Positions 51,472-61,508 are shown, numbered from the stretch's first letter. The stretch: DNA of 64,000 nucleotides from DATFKA01 sp035268885 (GCA_035268885.1 DATFKA010000123.1:16940-80939), one strand, 5' to 3'. A program made the numbers and translations. The notes: generated by a model from the sequence alone, not told the origin.

Positions 51472-52397
51472 TATCCTTTCTGCCGATCAATCTGATTTTT
51501 CATAAGCAAACCTTTTTGCATCCGTTGATAGTTTTCAGCGATTTGCCGGGCTGCGTTTTCCTGATTCGTTACACTGGCGATGTGTGGTGTCAAGACCAGC
51601 CCCTCCTGTGTCCAGAAGGGGTGATCGCTGGGTAAGGGTTCTTTTCTTAAAACATCCAGGTAGGCTCCCCTGATTTTACCGCTTTCGAAGGCCCACAGTA
51701 AATCTTCCTCCACCAGATGAGCGCCCCGCCCTACGTTAATCAGGTAAGAAGCATCGGGTAGCTGGGCAAATAGTTCGCGCTTGAGTATGTCTTTGGTGGC
51801 GCTGGTGAGGGGAAGCAAACAGACCAGTGTATTAATCCCTTTCAGGAAGGCTGATAGCTCTCCCTTTTCTGCACTAAAAGTATCGATTCCCGACAATTTT
51901 TTTGGACTATTGGAAAAGCCGGCCACCGGAAACTGCAATTGGCAGAGATCCTTGGCAACGGCTTCTCCCAGTGCACCGAGTCCCATGACTCCAATTCGGA
52001 GTGGGGTTTCCGCCTGGTTTAAGCCAGACCACTGTGCCTTTTGCTGCTGTTGTAAATGAAAAAGCAGGTTTTTATGGATGTTGAGCACCGCCATGAGGAC
52101 GTAGCGGCGCATGCCAATGGTTAGTTCTTCGTCGACGATGCGAGCGATGGGTAAATGCTTGGGAATACTGGGATCACTGATGAGGTGATCTACCCCGGCA
52201 CCTAGCGAATGGACGGCTTTCAATTTAGGGAATCGTCGTAGAATACCCGGTGGTTGTTTCCAGAGAACAGCCATTTCGACTTGCTCTGCGGGGGCTTTGG
52301 CCGGATCATTATAAACGATTACTTCCGGGAGGTAAGCCTGTAAGTAAGTTTTGAGTTGATCGGTGTTGCGGTCGGGCGCAATGATGAGTATGGCCAT
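51468..52397 (-). CDS. D-2-hydroxyacid dehydrogenase (glyoxylate/hydroxypyruvate reductase A-like)
   Basis: A 309-aa NAD(P)-dependent 2-hydroxyacid dehydrogenase similar to GhrA. The Rossmann motif is GVMGLGALGEAV, with NVGRGAHLVEEDLLWA and the active-site histidine in LTPHIASVT; the substrate-binding strand includes HSLGAGVDHL. It reduces glyoxylate or hydroxypyruvate, or acts in the opposite direction. It converges with the preceding gene. Confidence 0.9.
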   Translation of the reverse strand: MAILIIAPDRNTDQLKTYLQAYLPEVIVYNDPAKAPAEQVEMAVLWKQPPGILRRFPKLKAVHSLGAGVDHLISDPSIPKHLPIARIVDEELTIGMRRYVLMAVLNIHKNLLFHLQQQQKAQWSGLNQAETPLRIGVMGLGALGEAVAKDLCQLQFPVAGFSNSPKKLSGIDTFSAEKGELSAFLKGINTLVCLLPLTSATKDILKRELFAQLPDASYLINVGRGAHLVEEDLLWAFESGKIRGAYLDVLRKEPLPSDHPFWTQEGLVLTPHIASVTNQENAARQIAENYQRMQKGLLMKNQIDRQKGY

Positions 52398-52446
52398 ATT
52401 GTTGTTGTTTTAGTTTTCTGCAGTTGAGACAAGGCATGCCTTACCT

Positions 52447-54237
52447 TTACTTATCTACCTCTCCGGTTTGTATGTGCCACAGTTCTTGATAAGTACCTTT
52501 TTGTGCGAGTAGTTCCTCATGGCTACCCTGCTCTACGATGCGGCCCTGATCAAAAACGAGGATACGATCGGCCTGGCGAATGGTTGAGAGTCGATGCGCT
52601 ACGATGATGGCGGTCTTATTTTGGGTAAGCTGATCCAGGTTGTGCTGAATGGCTTTTTCGGTTTCGGTATCCACGGCACTGGTGGCCTCATCCAGAATGA
52701 TGATGGGGGCATTTTTGAGTATAGCCCGGGCAATACTCAGCCGTTGTCGCTGCCCACCCGACAATTTAATACCTCGCTCGCCAACGATGGTTTTATAAGC
52801 CAGTGGAAGACTATCGATGAATGTGTGAAGCTGGGCTTTTTGAGCCGCAGCCCGGATTTCCTCCAGGCTGGCCTCTTCCATACCGTAAGCAATGTTTTCT
52901 TCAATGGTACCGTGAAAAAGGTAGACCTCCTGACTCACCAGGGCCATGCACCTGCGCAGGTCCCGAATGGTCAGTTCGCGAAGATCGTGTCCATCCAGGC
53001 TAATGCTTCCCTGATCGACATCGTAGAGTCGCATCAGGAGTTTAATAAAAGTCGTTTTACCACTTCCGGTAGGCCCGGCAATACCAATGGTTTCTCCCTG
53101 CCGAATATTTAGATTAATATTTTTGAGTATGGTTTGCTCGGGGCTATAACTAAAGGAGACCTCTTGCCAGCGGATTGTTCCGCCATCCCGAGGACTGGCT
53201 GCCGGAGAAGAAGGGTTTTTAATTTTAGGTTCGGCGTCCAGCAGTGCAAAGATGCGGCGCGAGGCGGCGCGGGCCCGTTCGTATTCATCAAATATAAAAC
53301 CCAGCCGGGTGACGGGCCAAAGTAAGCGCTGAATCATCATGGCAAAGAAAGCCAACCCGCCCACGGTAAAGCGCCCCGGTTCGTAAATCACCCAGTAAGC
53401 ACCCAGGTACAGCGTGGCGGTAAACCCCAGGGCGATAAACATCCGGATAATCGGAATAAAGACCGCTGACCAGCGAATGGCCTGAAAGTTGGCATCGCGG
53501 TAGTTTACCGAAGCCTCCCGTACCCGGCTTTCCTCAAATTTTTCTGCGGTAAAGCTCTTAATCACCTGAATTCCTGAAATGTTATTTTCCAGCCGGGCGC
53601 CGAGCCAGCCCACCTGCTCTCGTACTTTTTTATAGAGGGGAGCTACCTTACGCTGGTAAAAAAAGCTTCCCACCACGATGATTGGAATGGGAATCATGCC
53701 GATCAGCCCCAATTCCAGGGAGGTTACGATGAGTGCCCACCCCGCAAAGAGCAGCAAGACCACTAATTGAATGATCTCATTAAAAATACTATTGATAAAA
53801 CGCTCCAGCTGATTGATGTCATCATTGAGGATGGTCATCAGGTTACCCGTTCGTTGGTTCTCAAAAAAAGCCATCTCCCGGGACTGCATTTTACGGTAGG
53901 TCACCATGCGCAAATCGTGCTGCACCCGTTGGGCAAGACGTAAGAAGCCCCGCTTGAACAGCCATTCGAAGAAGCTTTCCATGCCAAAGATAAACAGCGT
54001 GAGCACCGACAAGAAGGTAATAATGGAAAGCAGAGAAGAATAACCCAGGTAGCCCTCCAGCCAGCTGGGCGGGTTTCCACTTACCGAATCAATGAACCAG
54101 GCGGTGAGAAAGGGCGGCATCAAATCGAAAATCTTATTTACTACACTGGCGGCGGTGGCCTGACTAAGCGGCCCCCGATAGTTGCCCAGGTACTGGAAAA
54201 GACGACGCATGGGATGTGGGATAGAGTCGGGATGCAT
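52447..54237 (-). CDS. ABC exporter (MsbA-like), fused membrane and ATPase domains
   Basis: A 596-aa half-transporter. The N-terminal ~330 aa contain six membrane helices; the ATPase domain has Walker A GPTGSGKTTFIKLL, signature LSGGQRQRLSIARAIL, Walker B IIILDEATSAVD and the H-loop IIVAHRLS. It functions as a homodimer or heterodimer exporting lipid, peptide or drug; substrate cannot be inferred. It starts 2 bp after the lipoprotein gene ends and is part of the cmk operon. Confidence 0.92.
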   Translation of the reverse strand: MHPDSIPHPMRRLFQYLGNYRGPLSQATAASVVNKIFDLMPPFLTAWFIDSVSGNPPSWLEGYLGYSSLLSIITFLSVLTLFIFGMESFFEWLFKRGFLRLAQRVQHDLRMVTYRKMQSREMAFFENQRTGNLMTILNDDINQLERFINSIFNEIIQLVVLLLFAGWALIVTSLELGLIGMIPIPIIVVGSFFYQRKVAPLYKKVREQVGWLGARLENNISGIQVIKSFTAEKFEESRVREASVNYRDANFQAIRWSAVFIPIIRMFIALGFTATLYLGAYWVIYEPGRFTVGGLAFFAMMIQRLLWPVTRLGFIFDEYERARAASRRIFALLDAEPKIKNPSSPAASPRDGGTIRWQEVSFSYSPEQTILKNINLNIRQGETIGIAGPTGSGKTTFIKLLMRLYDVDQGSISLDGHDLRELTIRDLRRCMALVSQEVYLFHGTIEENIAYGMEEASLEEIRAAAQKAQLHTFIDSLPLAYKTIVGERGIKLSGGQRQRLSIARAILKNAPIIILDEATSAVDTETEKAIQHNLDQLTQNKTAIIVAHRLSTIRQADRILVFDQGRIVEQGSHEELLAQKGTYQELWHIQTGEVDK

Positions 54238-54239
54238 GC

Positions 54240-54869
54240 TTATTGGCTTTGTTCAATGAGCTGGCTATTACACCAGGCGATATAGTCTTTTATGGCGTAG
54301 CGGCAGTGCTGAACGTCCTCTTCTTGGTCCTGATTCAAGTGTTGCAGACTGTCGGTATAGGTCTTATTTAAAAACTCCAGGCTGCGTATTTGTTTACGGA
54401 TCGCTAAGCGAAGTTTACTGGTATCTGCCTGAGCGAGTTTTGTTTTTGCTGCCTGGTAGTATTCGGGAGCTTTACGCAAAATAGCCTGACAGCGATTTAT
54501 TTTTTCACTTTTGGGACCTTTACCCCGGGTTAATTCGATTTGTAGGTGACCGCCGATATTATATAAGCTGGCATCTGATTGGTAAGTTTGTAAAAAGGCC
54601 CGGTATTGATACAAACGGTTCAGAATGGGAGAGAAGGGATGCTCCAGACGTCGGGGATCCTCCTTCGGTAGCAGATCATCGGCCACCTGAATCAGTGAGT
54701 CTACCGAATAGAGGGCGGCTTGTAAACGCTCGGCTGAGCTGAAATCATTAAATTCGGATTGCTCGATGAGGCTAAGGTCAGCCGCAATTCTTTGGTAGCT
54801 GCTTTTAGCAGACTGGCAACTGAGTCCCAGCAGCAGCATAGACCAAAAGAAAAAGTGATATTTGATCAT
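54240..54869 (-). CDS. Hypothetical helical lipoprotein
   Basis: A 209-aa exported lipoprotein (SMLLLGLSCQ lipobox). The mature part is helix-rich and charged, without a recognisable family; segments such as YQRIAADLSLIEQ and LRLAIRKQIRSLEFLN suggest a helical bundle. Its start overlaps the cmk stop by one base, and the ABC exporter follows 2 bp later. That tight coupling suggests it may work with the transporter, which is inference. Confidence 0.75.
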   Translation of the reverse strand: MIKYHFFFWSMLLLGLSCQSAKSSYQRIAADLSLIEQSEFNDFSSAERLQAALYSVDSLIQVADDLLPKEDPRRLEHPFSPILNRLYQYRAFLQTYQSDASLYNIGGHLQIELTRGKGPKSEKINRCQAILRKAPEYYQAAKTKLAQADTSKLRLAIRKQIRSLEFLNKTYTDSLQHLNQDQEEDVQHCRYAIKDYIAWCNSQLIEQSQ

Positions 54870-55555
54870 CAGGGCTGATTTTGTAGTCGATAGTTGATCA
54901 GGGCCAGGCTCATCTCTAATTGCTCCTCCGGTGTAATACTAGTATTATCCATCACGACGCCTCCTTCGGACCGCGTAAGTGGGCTGTCCGAGCGGGTACT
55001 GTCGATATAGTCCCTGGTGTATAAATTCTTTCTAATGGCCTTGATATCCGCGGCTTGCCCTTTCTTGCGTAGCTGCTGATACCGCCTTTGGACCCGTACT
55101 TCCATACTAGCCGTAAGGAAAATTTTCACCTCCGCATCTGGAATGACAACGGTACCAATATCCCGACCATCCATAGCTACGCCTTTCTGGGCAGCCATTT
55201 CTTTTTGTTGGTGGACCATAGCCCGGCGAACGGCGGGAATAACGGCGATGTGACTTACTTTTTCGGCAACCGCCATACCCCTGATCTCTTCCTCTACCAC
55301 CTCCTCATTCAGGAGGGTGGATACTCCAGTCTGGGTAGTTTCAAAACGAATGTGGATGTCGGGAAGTAATTCCGCTACGGCGGCCCGGTCAAAAACGGAA
55401 CAGTTATGACGGATCGCATAAAGCGTGACGGCCCGGTACATGGCGCCGGTATCTATATAGGTGTAGCCCAGACGCAGGGCTAATCCTTTCGCCAGGGTAC
55501 TCTTACCGCAAGAAGAATAACCGTCTACCGCAATGTTGATCCGTCGTTGGGTCAC
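54869..55555 (-). CDS. cmk: Cytidylate (dCMP/CMP) kinase
   Basis: Phosphorylates CMP and dCMP for pyrimidine salvage and DNA precursor supply. The product is 228 aa, a little short for the family but complete: P-loop GYSSCGKSTLAKGLA (usually GPAGSGKST), YIDTGAMYRAVT, AMDGRDIGTVV and the lid region RVQRRYQQLRKKG. It heads a three-gene unit with the lipoprotein and ABC exporter. Confidence 0.95.
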   Translation of the reverse strand: MTQRRINIAVDGYSSCGKSTLAKGLALRLGYTYIDTGAMYRAVTLYAIRHNCSVFDRAAVAELLPDIHIRFETTQTGVSTLLNEEVVEEEIRGMAVAEKVSHIAVIPAVRRAMVHQQKEMAAQKGVAMDGRDIGTVVIPDAEVKIFLTASMEVRVQRRYQQLRKKGQAADIKAIRKNLYTRDYIDSTRSDSPLTRSEGGVVMDNTSITPEEQLEMSLALINYRLQNQP

Positions 55556-55671
55556 CGCATCTGTTTTAAAGGAGAGTTTGTCTCACCGGGTGCTTGGTTA
55601 CCAATTTAAGCGGGAGATACAATGTTCTACCACAATTCCGCTACACCAGCTGTCTAAAGGAGAGACGGTAT

Positions 55672-55893
55672 TTAATACTCGTCTTCGTTAAACAGGAAAT
55701 CGTCTTTGCGCGGGTAATCCGGCCAGATATCCTCAATACTCTCGTAGACTTCACCTTCGTCTTCCATCTGCTGTAGATTCTCGATGACCTCAAGGGGTGC
55801 GCCCGAACGGATGGCGTAATCAATTAATTCATCACGTGTGGCAGGCCATGGTGCATCCTCGAGATGATAGGCCAGTTCTAATGTCCAATACAT
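55672..55893 (-). CDS. DUF2795 domain protein
   Basis: A 73-aa acidic cytoplasmic protein. The sequence MYWTLELAYHLEDAPWP, ATRDELIDYAIRSGAP and LEVIENLQQMEDEGE is a well conserved Bacteroidota pattern assigned to DUF2795. The function is unknown. It stands alone between cmk and a transglutaminase-like gene. Confidence 0.85.
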   Translation of the reverse strand: MYWTLELAYHLEDAPWPATRDELIDYAIRSGAPLEVIENLQQMEDEGEVYESIEDIWPDYPRKDDFLFNEDEY

Positions 55894-56093
55894 ATTATCT
55901 CGCTTGTTTTATAGATTTTGAATAGATTAATTTTACTAATAGTTTACCCCGGCTTCGGAGTACGATATACATTAAAAGCATTTTATGTTAAACCCAAAAG
56001 GGGAAAAGGGAAAAAATGTTTACCTTTTTGCGCAATAATACAAAATAGAAAGATTCGCTGCTCATCTTTTTTTCCAATCTTATCAGATTGTGC

Positions 56094-57266
56094 TTAATTT
56101 CCTGGAAATGCGTGGATGATTTCGTAGGGACTGCCGCGTAGGTCTTTAGGGATTTGACCAATTTCTAGAGAATTATCCGGTCCGGTAGGATCGCAATACA
56201 AGTATTTTTTACCCTGGTAGTAGATGGTTTCGCCCAGTACATGAGGAAGATACACCCCTACAGATAAGTGGTCCGGGTAAGCAATCAGGATCATCGGCAG
56301 CTCTAATGTATGCTCAATCAGAGCGTAGAACAGGGCAGAACGATCTTCACAATCAGAGACGGGATAATGCAGTACTTCATCGGGAATCATAGGTTTACTC
56401 TTGCCAAAGAATTCTTTATCTTCCATGTACTTAAAAGCACTTCGGGTGAAATTCACCAAAAACTGAACGGATAATTGCGTATCCATGTCTTTGATGCTGT
56501 TCTTAATCTGGGGGAGTAAAGAATTAAGTAAAGGCGTCGACATGGGCGCGCGCACGTATTCGGTCTCATCAATAAAGGGATAATCTTTCATGAGCTGGAT
56601 ATACGAGCGATCCACCTGTACCGGCCAGTGGTATAGGCTATCCAGGAATTGGAATCGTATGTATTTTTGCTCGATCTCCGGTTTGAATTTAGGCATATTA
56701 CGCAGGCTAAAAGAAAAGGACCGCCCCCGGGGATTAGGGATGAAATCGAGTAAATAGACGGGGCCATCGTCGTAGGCCTCGTTGCCAATTTCGGAGATAT
56801 TGACGAAGGTTTTTTCGTCCAGTTTGATCAGTGGCACATCAAAAATTTTTTCCTGGGTATAAACACAAAGGAAAACTTCTTCGTCGCGAAGGGTAATGCG
56901 TGCATCCAGGCCAGACTGGTTCAGTAGAAACCAAATAAAGAGGAGCTGTTCCTGCTTTTTTCTGTTCTTATAAATTTGTCGGGTAGCCTGCTGGCAAAGT
57001 TTAAAGAAGAGCCAATCGTTGAGCTGTAATTGCTGCTGCTGATCCTGTAGGCCTTGCAGCAAGGACTGGTGCGCACTGCGTTCCAACTGCGCATAAAGCC
57101 GGGAGATGGCCTGACTATTAATTTTTAGTTCCTGTCGGGGTAGAACCGATTTGTCATAATCTAATTCGATGAGTTCGGAATAGAAGCGGACCAATACCCT
57201 TTCCGCTCGAAGAGAGGTTCCAGACAAAAGGAAGAGGCCAATAAAGAGATAGCTTATTTTTTTCAT
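56094..57266 (-). CDS. Exported transglutaminase-like protein
   Basis: A 390-aa exported protein; ATG at 57266 gives signal peptide MKKISYLFIGLFLLSGTSLR, whereas the longer frame start adds 20 aa without a signal. The C-terminal portion has a transglutaminase/papain-like triad: Cys in VSDCEDRSALFYALI, His in DHLSVGVYLP, and Asp in YLYCDPTGPDN. It may act as a peptide-processing or cross-linking enzyme, or as a scaffold. It precedes queA on the opposite-coordinate side with a 110-bp gap. Confidence 0.75.
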   Translation of the reverse strand: MKKISYLFIGLFLLSGTSLRAERVLVRFYSELIELDYDKSVLPRQELKINSQAISRLYAQLERSAHQSLLQGLQDQQQQLQLNDWLFFKLCQQATRQIYKNRKKQEQLLFIWFLLNQSGLDARITLRDEEVFLCVYTQEKIFDVPLIKLDEKTFVNISEIGNEAYDDGPVYLLDFIPNPRGRSFSFSLRNMPKFKPEIEQKYIRFQFLDSLYHWPVQVDRSYIQLMKDYPFIDETEYVRAPMSTPLLNSLLPQIKNSIKDMDTQLSVQFLVNFTRSAFKYMEDKEFFGKSKPMIPDEVLHYPVSDCEDRSALFYALIEHTLELPMILIAYPDHLSVGVYLPHVLGETIYYQGKKYLYCDPTGPDNSLEIGQIPKDLRGSPYEIIHAFPGN

Positions 57267-57376
57267 AGCTTTAATAAGTGCGAAACTTGCCTCTTTAAAA
57301 ATATAAAGCCCTGTCCATAAGTTCAAGACAAGGCTTTATATTTTTAATCCGGGCGTGAATTACTTGGATGAGCAGC

Positions 57377-58441
57377 TTAGAGGATCAACATCGCATCACC
57401 GTAAGTAAAGAATCGGTATTTCTCCTTAACGGCTTCCTTATAAGCTTTTTTGATCAGTTCATTTCCTCCAAAAGCACTAGCCATGATTAACAGGCTGGAT
57501 TTTGGTAGGTGCAGATTGGTGACCATCGCCGTTGGAATATGAAAATCATAAGGTGGATAGATAAATTTATTGGTCCAGCCCTGCGCAGTTTTAAGTAATC
57601 CCTCGGCCGATACCGCCGATTCTACGGACCGCACAGAAGTCGTACCAATGGCCACTACCTGCCTTTTTTCCGTTTTGGCCCGGTTAACCAACTCTACGGC
57701 CTCTGATTGGATGTTAAAAAACTCAGCATCCATTTTATGTTTGGATAAATCTTCTACTTCAATATTCCGGAAGGTACCCAATCCGATATGCAGGGTCAGA
57801 TAAGCAAAGTCAATACCCTTGATCTCCAGTCGCTTCATTAACTCCTCGCTAAAGTGCAGGCCGGCGGCTGGTGCTGCCACGGCACCCAGCACCTCGGAGT
57901 AGATGGTTTGAAAACGCTCTTTGTCCAGCGCTTCTGCGGGGCGCGAAAGGGATTTGGGCAGGGGCGTGTTACCCAGGCGATGCAGTTCTTCCTGGAATTC
58001 TTCATCCGTACCGTCGTATAGAAAGCGAATCGTCCTTCCGCGCGAGGTGGTATTGTCGACGACCTCAGCAATGAGGATATCATTGTGTTCGCTGTCGCTA
58101 AAATAGAGTTTATTCCCTACTCGAATTTTGCGGGCGGGGTCAACGAGTACATCCCAGAGGCGAGATTCGGGATTGAGCTCCCGCAGTAGAAATACTTCAA
58201 TTTGGGCTCCCGTTTTCTCTTTTTTTCCGAATAAGCGGGCGGGGAAGACCTTGGTATTGTTAAAGACAAAGACATCCTTTTCGTCGAAATAATTGATGAG
58301 GTCTTTGAAAGTTTTATGTTCGATCTCTCCCGTTTCGCGATGCACGACCATCAGGCGAGATTCGTCACGACGTTCGGATGGGTATTTGGCGATCAATTCT
58401 TTGGGTAGTTCGAAATTAAATTGAGACAGTTTTGTCCGCAT
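57377..58441 (-). CDS. queA: tRNA preQ1(34) S-adenosylmethionine ribosyltransferase-isomerase
   Basis: Transfers the ribosyl group of SAM to preQ1 in tRNA and isomerises it to epoxyqueuosine. The product is 354 aa. It begins LSQFNFELPKELIAKYP and has AAPAAGLHFSEELM and IPTAMVTNLHLPKSSLL, the family core. A TATCTTTG box (58464-58471) lies 23 nt upstream. Confidence 0.96.
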   Translation of the reverse strand: MRTKLSQFNFELPKELIAKYPSERRDESRLMVVHRETGEIEHKTFKDLINYFDEKDVFVFNNTKVFPARLFGKKEKTGAQIEVFLLRELNPESRLWDVLVDPARKIRVGNKLYFSDSEHNDILIAEVVDNTTSRGRTIRFLYDGTDEEFQEELHRLGNTPLPKSLSRPAEALDKERFQTIYSEVLGAVAAPAAGLHFSEELMKRLEIKGIDFAYLTLHIGLGTFRNIEVEDLSKHKMDAEFFNIQSEAVELVNRAKTEKRQVVAIGTTSVRSVESAVSAEGLLKTAQGWTNKFIYPPYDFHIPTAMVTNLHLPKSSLLIMASAFGGNELIKKAYKEAVKEKYRFFTYGDAMLIL

Positions 58442-58463
58442 ATTGCTATTTTTTTGAGAAGGT

Positions 58464-58471
58464 CAAAGATA
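58464..58471 (-). promoter_or_regulatory. Candidate -7 box (TATCTTTG) for queA
   Basis: Minus-strand TATCTTTG matches TAnnTTTG and predicts a leader of about 16 nt. A -33 TTTG is not evident. Confidence 0.3.
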
Positions 58472-58668
58472 ATACTTTCTGGTAAAATGGCGGATGGTAG
58501 CCCGTTTTTTCATCTATTTAACCGGATAAAACTCCAGTAGGTTCTCGTTTGGGCTCCGTTAGCAGAAAAAAATACTCCATTAATCGAAGGAATTACTCCG
58601 GGTACATACAAATAATTACTTTAGCAACTCTTTAGCGATCCATTACCTTCGAACCAGTAAAGCAATAA

Positions 58669-59925
58669 ATGAGAACCATATTTAAAGTTTTTTACGAAAG
58701 TATTATCCAGGCTGTGCAAGCCCTGAATGCCAATCGGCTGCGTTCTTTTCTTTCTTTACTGGGGATTACCATTGGTATTTTCTGCATCATTGGGGTGCTG
58801 GCTGCCGTAGACTCTCTGGAGGATAATGTCCGGGGAAGTATTAATAAGCTGGGGGATGATGTACTCTATGTACAAAAAATGAGCTGGGGAGAAGACCCAG
58901 GAGCGAATTACTTCAAGTATCTGCGTCGACCCAGTGTTGCCCATTCAGAATACGAGGCCATCAAAGAGAAAGTACGCAATCTGGATAAGGTGGCTTATCA
59001 GGTAGGGGTAGGGGGACGGACCCTGAAGTGGCGTTCTAATAATGTACAGGGTGGCTATTTGCTGGCCGTCACCCCCGAATACCTGGATTTGATGAACTTC
59101 GAATTTGAAGCCGGACGGTTTTTCTCTCCGACCGAAGCGGCTTACGGTTCGCCCCGGATCGTCATTGGGTTTGAATTGGCCGAAGCTTTATTCGGAACGG
59201 TGGATCCCATCGGAAAAGAAATAAAGGTAGGCGGACGTAAAATGGAGGTAATTGGGGTGCTGGAAAAATCGGGAGAAAGTATCATTAATATCATGGACTT
59301 TGACGAGGTTATCCTCTGCTCCTACAATTATGCCCGCAAAATTGCCAACCTCAAGCAAAACGTATTTTTCTCTAACTCTTCGGTGAACATCAAGGCCAAA
59401 GAAGGGGTGAACCTGGAAGACCTGAAAGCCGAGGTGCGGGGCGTCATGCGGGCGGAGCGGCGGCTCAAGCCAAAAGAGGAGGATGATTTTTCCATCAATC
59501 AACTCTCAATCATTGCGAATTTTCTGGATGGCTTCTTTAATGTACTTAATGTAATGGCTTTAATTATCGGTGGCTTTGCCATCCTGGTGGGTGCCTTTAG
59601 CGTAGCGAATATCATGTTTGTATCGGTAAAAGAACGCACTAAATTGATTGGCATCAAAAAGGCCCTGGGGGCCAAACGCTGGGTGATTCTTCTGGAATTC
59701 CTCATTGAGGCCATTATTCTCTGTGTTATCGGTGGGGCCGTCGGCCTGGGAATTATTGCCCTGGCGCTGACCATTCTTACTCAGGTGATTGAATTTGATC
59801 TTTACCTGTCGGCCGCCAATATGGTCCAGGGACTTACCCTCTCCGTAGGGATTGGTATTGTAGCCGGTATGATCCCCGCCATCCGCGCCTCCGGAATGGA
59901 CCCGGTGAATGCCATGCGGCATTAG
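58669..59925 (+). CDS. MacB-like ABC transporter permease (FtsX family)
   Basis: A 418-aa inner-membrane protein. The first helix (FLSLLGITIGIFCIIGVLAAVDSL) leads into a MacB periplasmic core domain (~residues 50-270), then three helices of an FtsX domain (VMALIIGGFAILVGAFSVANIMFV, IGIKKALGAKR, IPAIRASGMDPVNAMRH). The matching ATPase is not adjacent. The family exports lipoproteins, peptides or toxins, or transmits mechanical signals. Confidence 0.9.
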   Translation: MRTIFKVFYESIIQAVQALNANRLRSFLSLLGITIGIFCIIGVLAAVDSLEDNVRGSINKLGDDVLYVQKMSWGEDPGANYFKYLRRPSVAHSEYEAIKEKVRNLDKVAYQVGVGGRTLKWRSNNVQGGYLLAVTPEYLDLMNFEFEAGRFFSPTEAAYGSPRIVIGFELAEALFGTVDPIGKEIKVGGRKMEVIGVLEKSGESIINIMDFDEVILCSYNYARKIANLKQNVFFSNSSVNIKAKEGVNLEDLKAEVRGVMRAERRLKPKEEDDFSINQLSIIANFLDGFFNVLNVMALIIGGFAILVGAFSVANIMFVSVKERTKLIGIKKALGAKRWVILLEFLIEAIILCVIGGAVGLGIIALALTILTQVIEFDLYLSAANMVQGLTLSVGIGIVAGMIPAIRASGMDPVNAMRH

Positions 59926-60554
59926 GGTGGGGTAGCAAGAGTCAGCGCTAAAAAAAATAAGGACTTATCTATTTTGGCAACAGCCCCAAAATCGACCAAA
60001 TAAGGTGATTTTGCTTTCTATACGGAAAAAACCGCTCCGTAGGCTTGTTGAACCTTAACATAAATTTTTGCTTCCTGTTAAAATAATTTTAAGAAATATC
60101 CATTCATATAAGGGTGTTGAGATGAATACCTATCCCCTGGGTGGGTGTCGACATCTTTTTCCCCATTTGACATTTTGTCTGAGTTTGGTAATCTGTTAAA
60201 GATGTTGCTTTCTTGTATTTTTTTACATGCTTAGCCTCGTTTTTTTCCAGTAAACTTCTAACTTTGGGCGCCCTTGTCGAAGGCTTCCTGACAGATAAAC
60301 AGCCAGAAACAAGTGTGAAAAAATGTAAAGTGTAAAATGATGTTTTTCTAACTCGTAGGTGGTGCTTTGCGCGAAATTGCATCAGAACGGGCGATGAGAG
60401 GTGAAAAATAGGCGGCTAAATTATCCTCGGGCAATGCTTGGCATTTGGCCATTAAAATCTTGCTTCCTGATCTGGCCGTTTTGACTATTACTTCCTCGAA
60501 TGAAAAACAGTATTGAGTAGTAAATAATATTCGAGTATCTCAAAAACTTATCTG
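59926..60554. other. Long intergenic region upstream of porP/sprF
   Basis: A 629-bp gap, the longest in the window. It is A/T-rich, with one consensus -7 box (60259-60266). The longest open frame (60382-60104, minus) has no protein-like character. I see no RNA gene or repeat. Confidence 0.5.
60259..60266 (+). promoter_or_regulatory. Candidate -7 box (TAACTTTG) upstream of porP/sprF
   Basis: Plus-strand TAACTTTG matches TAnnTTTG. If used, it would give the porP/sprF and adhesin transcript a leader of about 285 nt. No -33 TTTG at standard spacing. Confidence 0.3.
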
Positions 60555-61508
60555 ATGGCTGGATTACGTTTCATAGCAATCCTCTTCCTTGTATCGGCTG
60601 CTACCGGGCTTAGTGCTCAGCAGCTTTCCTTATTTACGCAGTACCGCGAAAATCTAACGGTCATAAATCCGGCCGCAGTAGAATCGGATTATTTGGTATT
60701 TGGACAAAATATGACTTTCGGAGCCTCCTATCGCAACCAGTGGGTTGGTCTGGAGGGTTCTCCTACTACCCAGGTCGCTCGTTTTAGTTACCTGGCGGAT
60801 GGAATGAGTGGCGTAGCCTTGATGGGAGGCGCACATATCATTAATGATGTTACTGGTCCGACGGGCCTGACGGGGATCTATGGCCGGGTGGCCGGTATCC
60901 TTACCGATGATCCCGCCTACGGTGGTTTTGTCGTTGGCCTGAGTGCGGGCTATGTGCAATATCGCATTAATGGGTCGGATATCGTGTTTCGGGATATGGA
61001 AGACAATATTGGGGCTACCAACCAGTCACAGATGTATCCCGATTTGGGCGTGGGTCTTTACTTTTATAAAAATGTGGGCCGATTCGATGATATGTTCTAC
61101 GCGGGTTTGTCGGTACCCCAGGTCTTTGGCCTGGATTTGACCTTCCAGAATGAAGATGGTGAATTCTCCACCCAGCGCGTTCAGCACGTTTACGCCAGTG
61201 CAGGCTTTTACAAATTCTTCGATAACGATAGCTTTCTGGAGCCCTCGATTTGGGTAAAGTATGCGCCTAATGCGCCGACCAACGTAGACGTAAACCTGCG
61301 CTATCAACTTCCAACCACCCTTTGGGTGGGCGCTGGAGTCTCTACTGCCCAAACGGTCCATTTGGAGACCGGCCTGATTTTAGGAGAAAATGTGGGGATG
61401 TATAACACGCTCCGTCTGGGCTACGGCTTTGATTATTCCTTTAGTTCTTTTGGACCTACGGCGGGGAATACACACGAATTGAACGTCACCTTCTCTTTGC
61501 CGCAATAA
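60555..61508 (+). CDS. PorP/SprF family type IX secretion outer-membrane protein
   Basis: A 317-aa outer-membrane beta-barrel. Signal MAGLRFIAILFLVSAATGLSAQ is followed by the family start (YRENLTVINPAAVESDYLVF and YRNQWVGLEGSPTTQ) and repeated beta strands ending in VTFSLPQ. In Flavobacterium, SprF is needed to deliver the gliding adhesin SprB. Here the following gene (49-bp gap) is an SprB-repeat adhesin, which fits a dedicated pair; specificity is inference. Confidence 0.9.
   Translation: MAGLRFIAILFLVSAATGLSAQQLSLFTQYRENLTVINPAAVESDYLVFGQNMTFGASYRNQWVGLEGSPTTQVARFSYLADGMSGVALMGGAHIINDVTGPTGLTGIYGRVAGILTDDPAYGGFVVGLSAGYVQYRINGSDIVFRDMEDNIGATNQSQMYPDLGVGLYFYKNVGRFDDMFYAGLSVPQVFGLDLTFQNEDGEFSTQRVQHVYASAGFYKFFDNDSFLEPSIWVKYAPNAPTNVDVNLRYQLPTTLWVGAGVSTAQTVHLETGLILGENVGMYNTLRLGYGFDYSFSSFGPTAGNTHELNVTFSLPQ

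Noticed and set aside
60104..60382. 92-codon minus-strand frame in the gap before porP/sprF
   Set aside because: Basic, low-complexity composition, no neighbour context and no recognisable motif; most likely chance.
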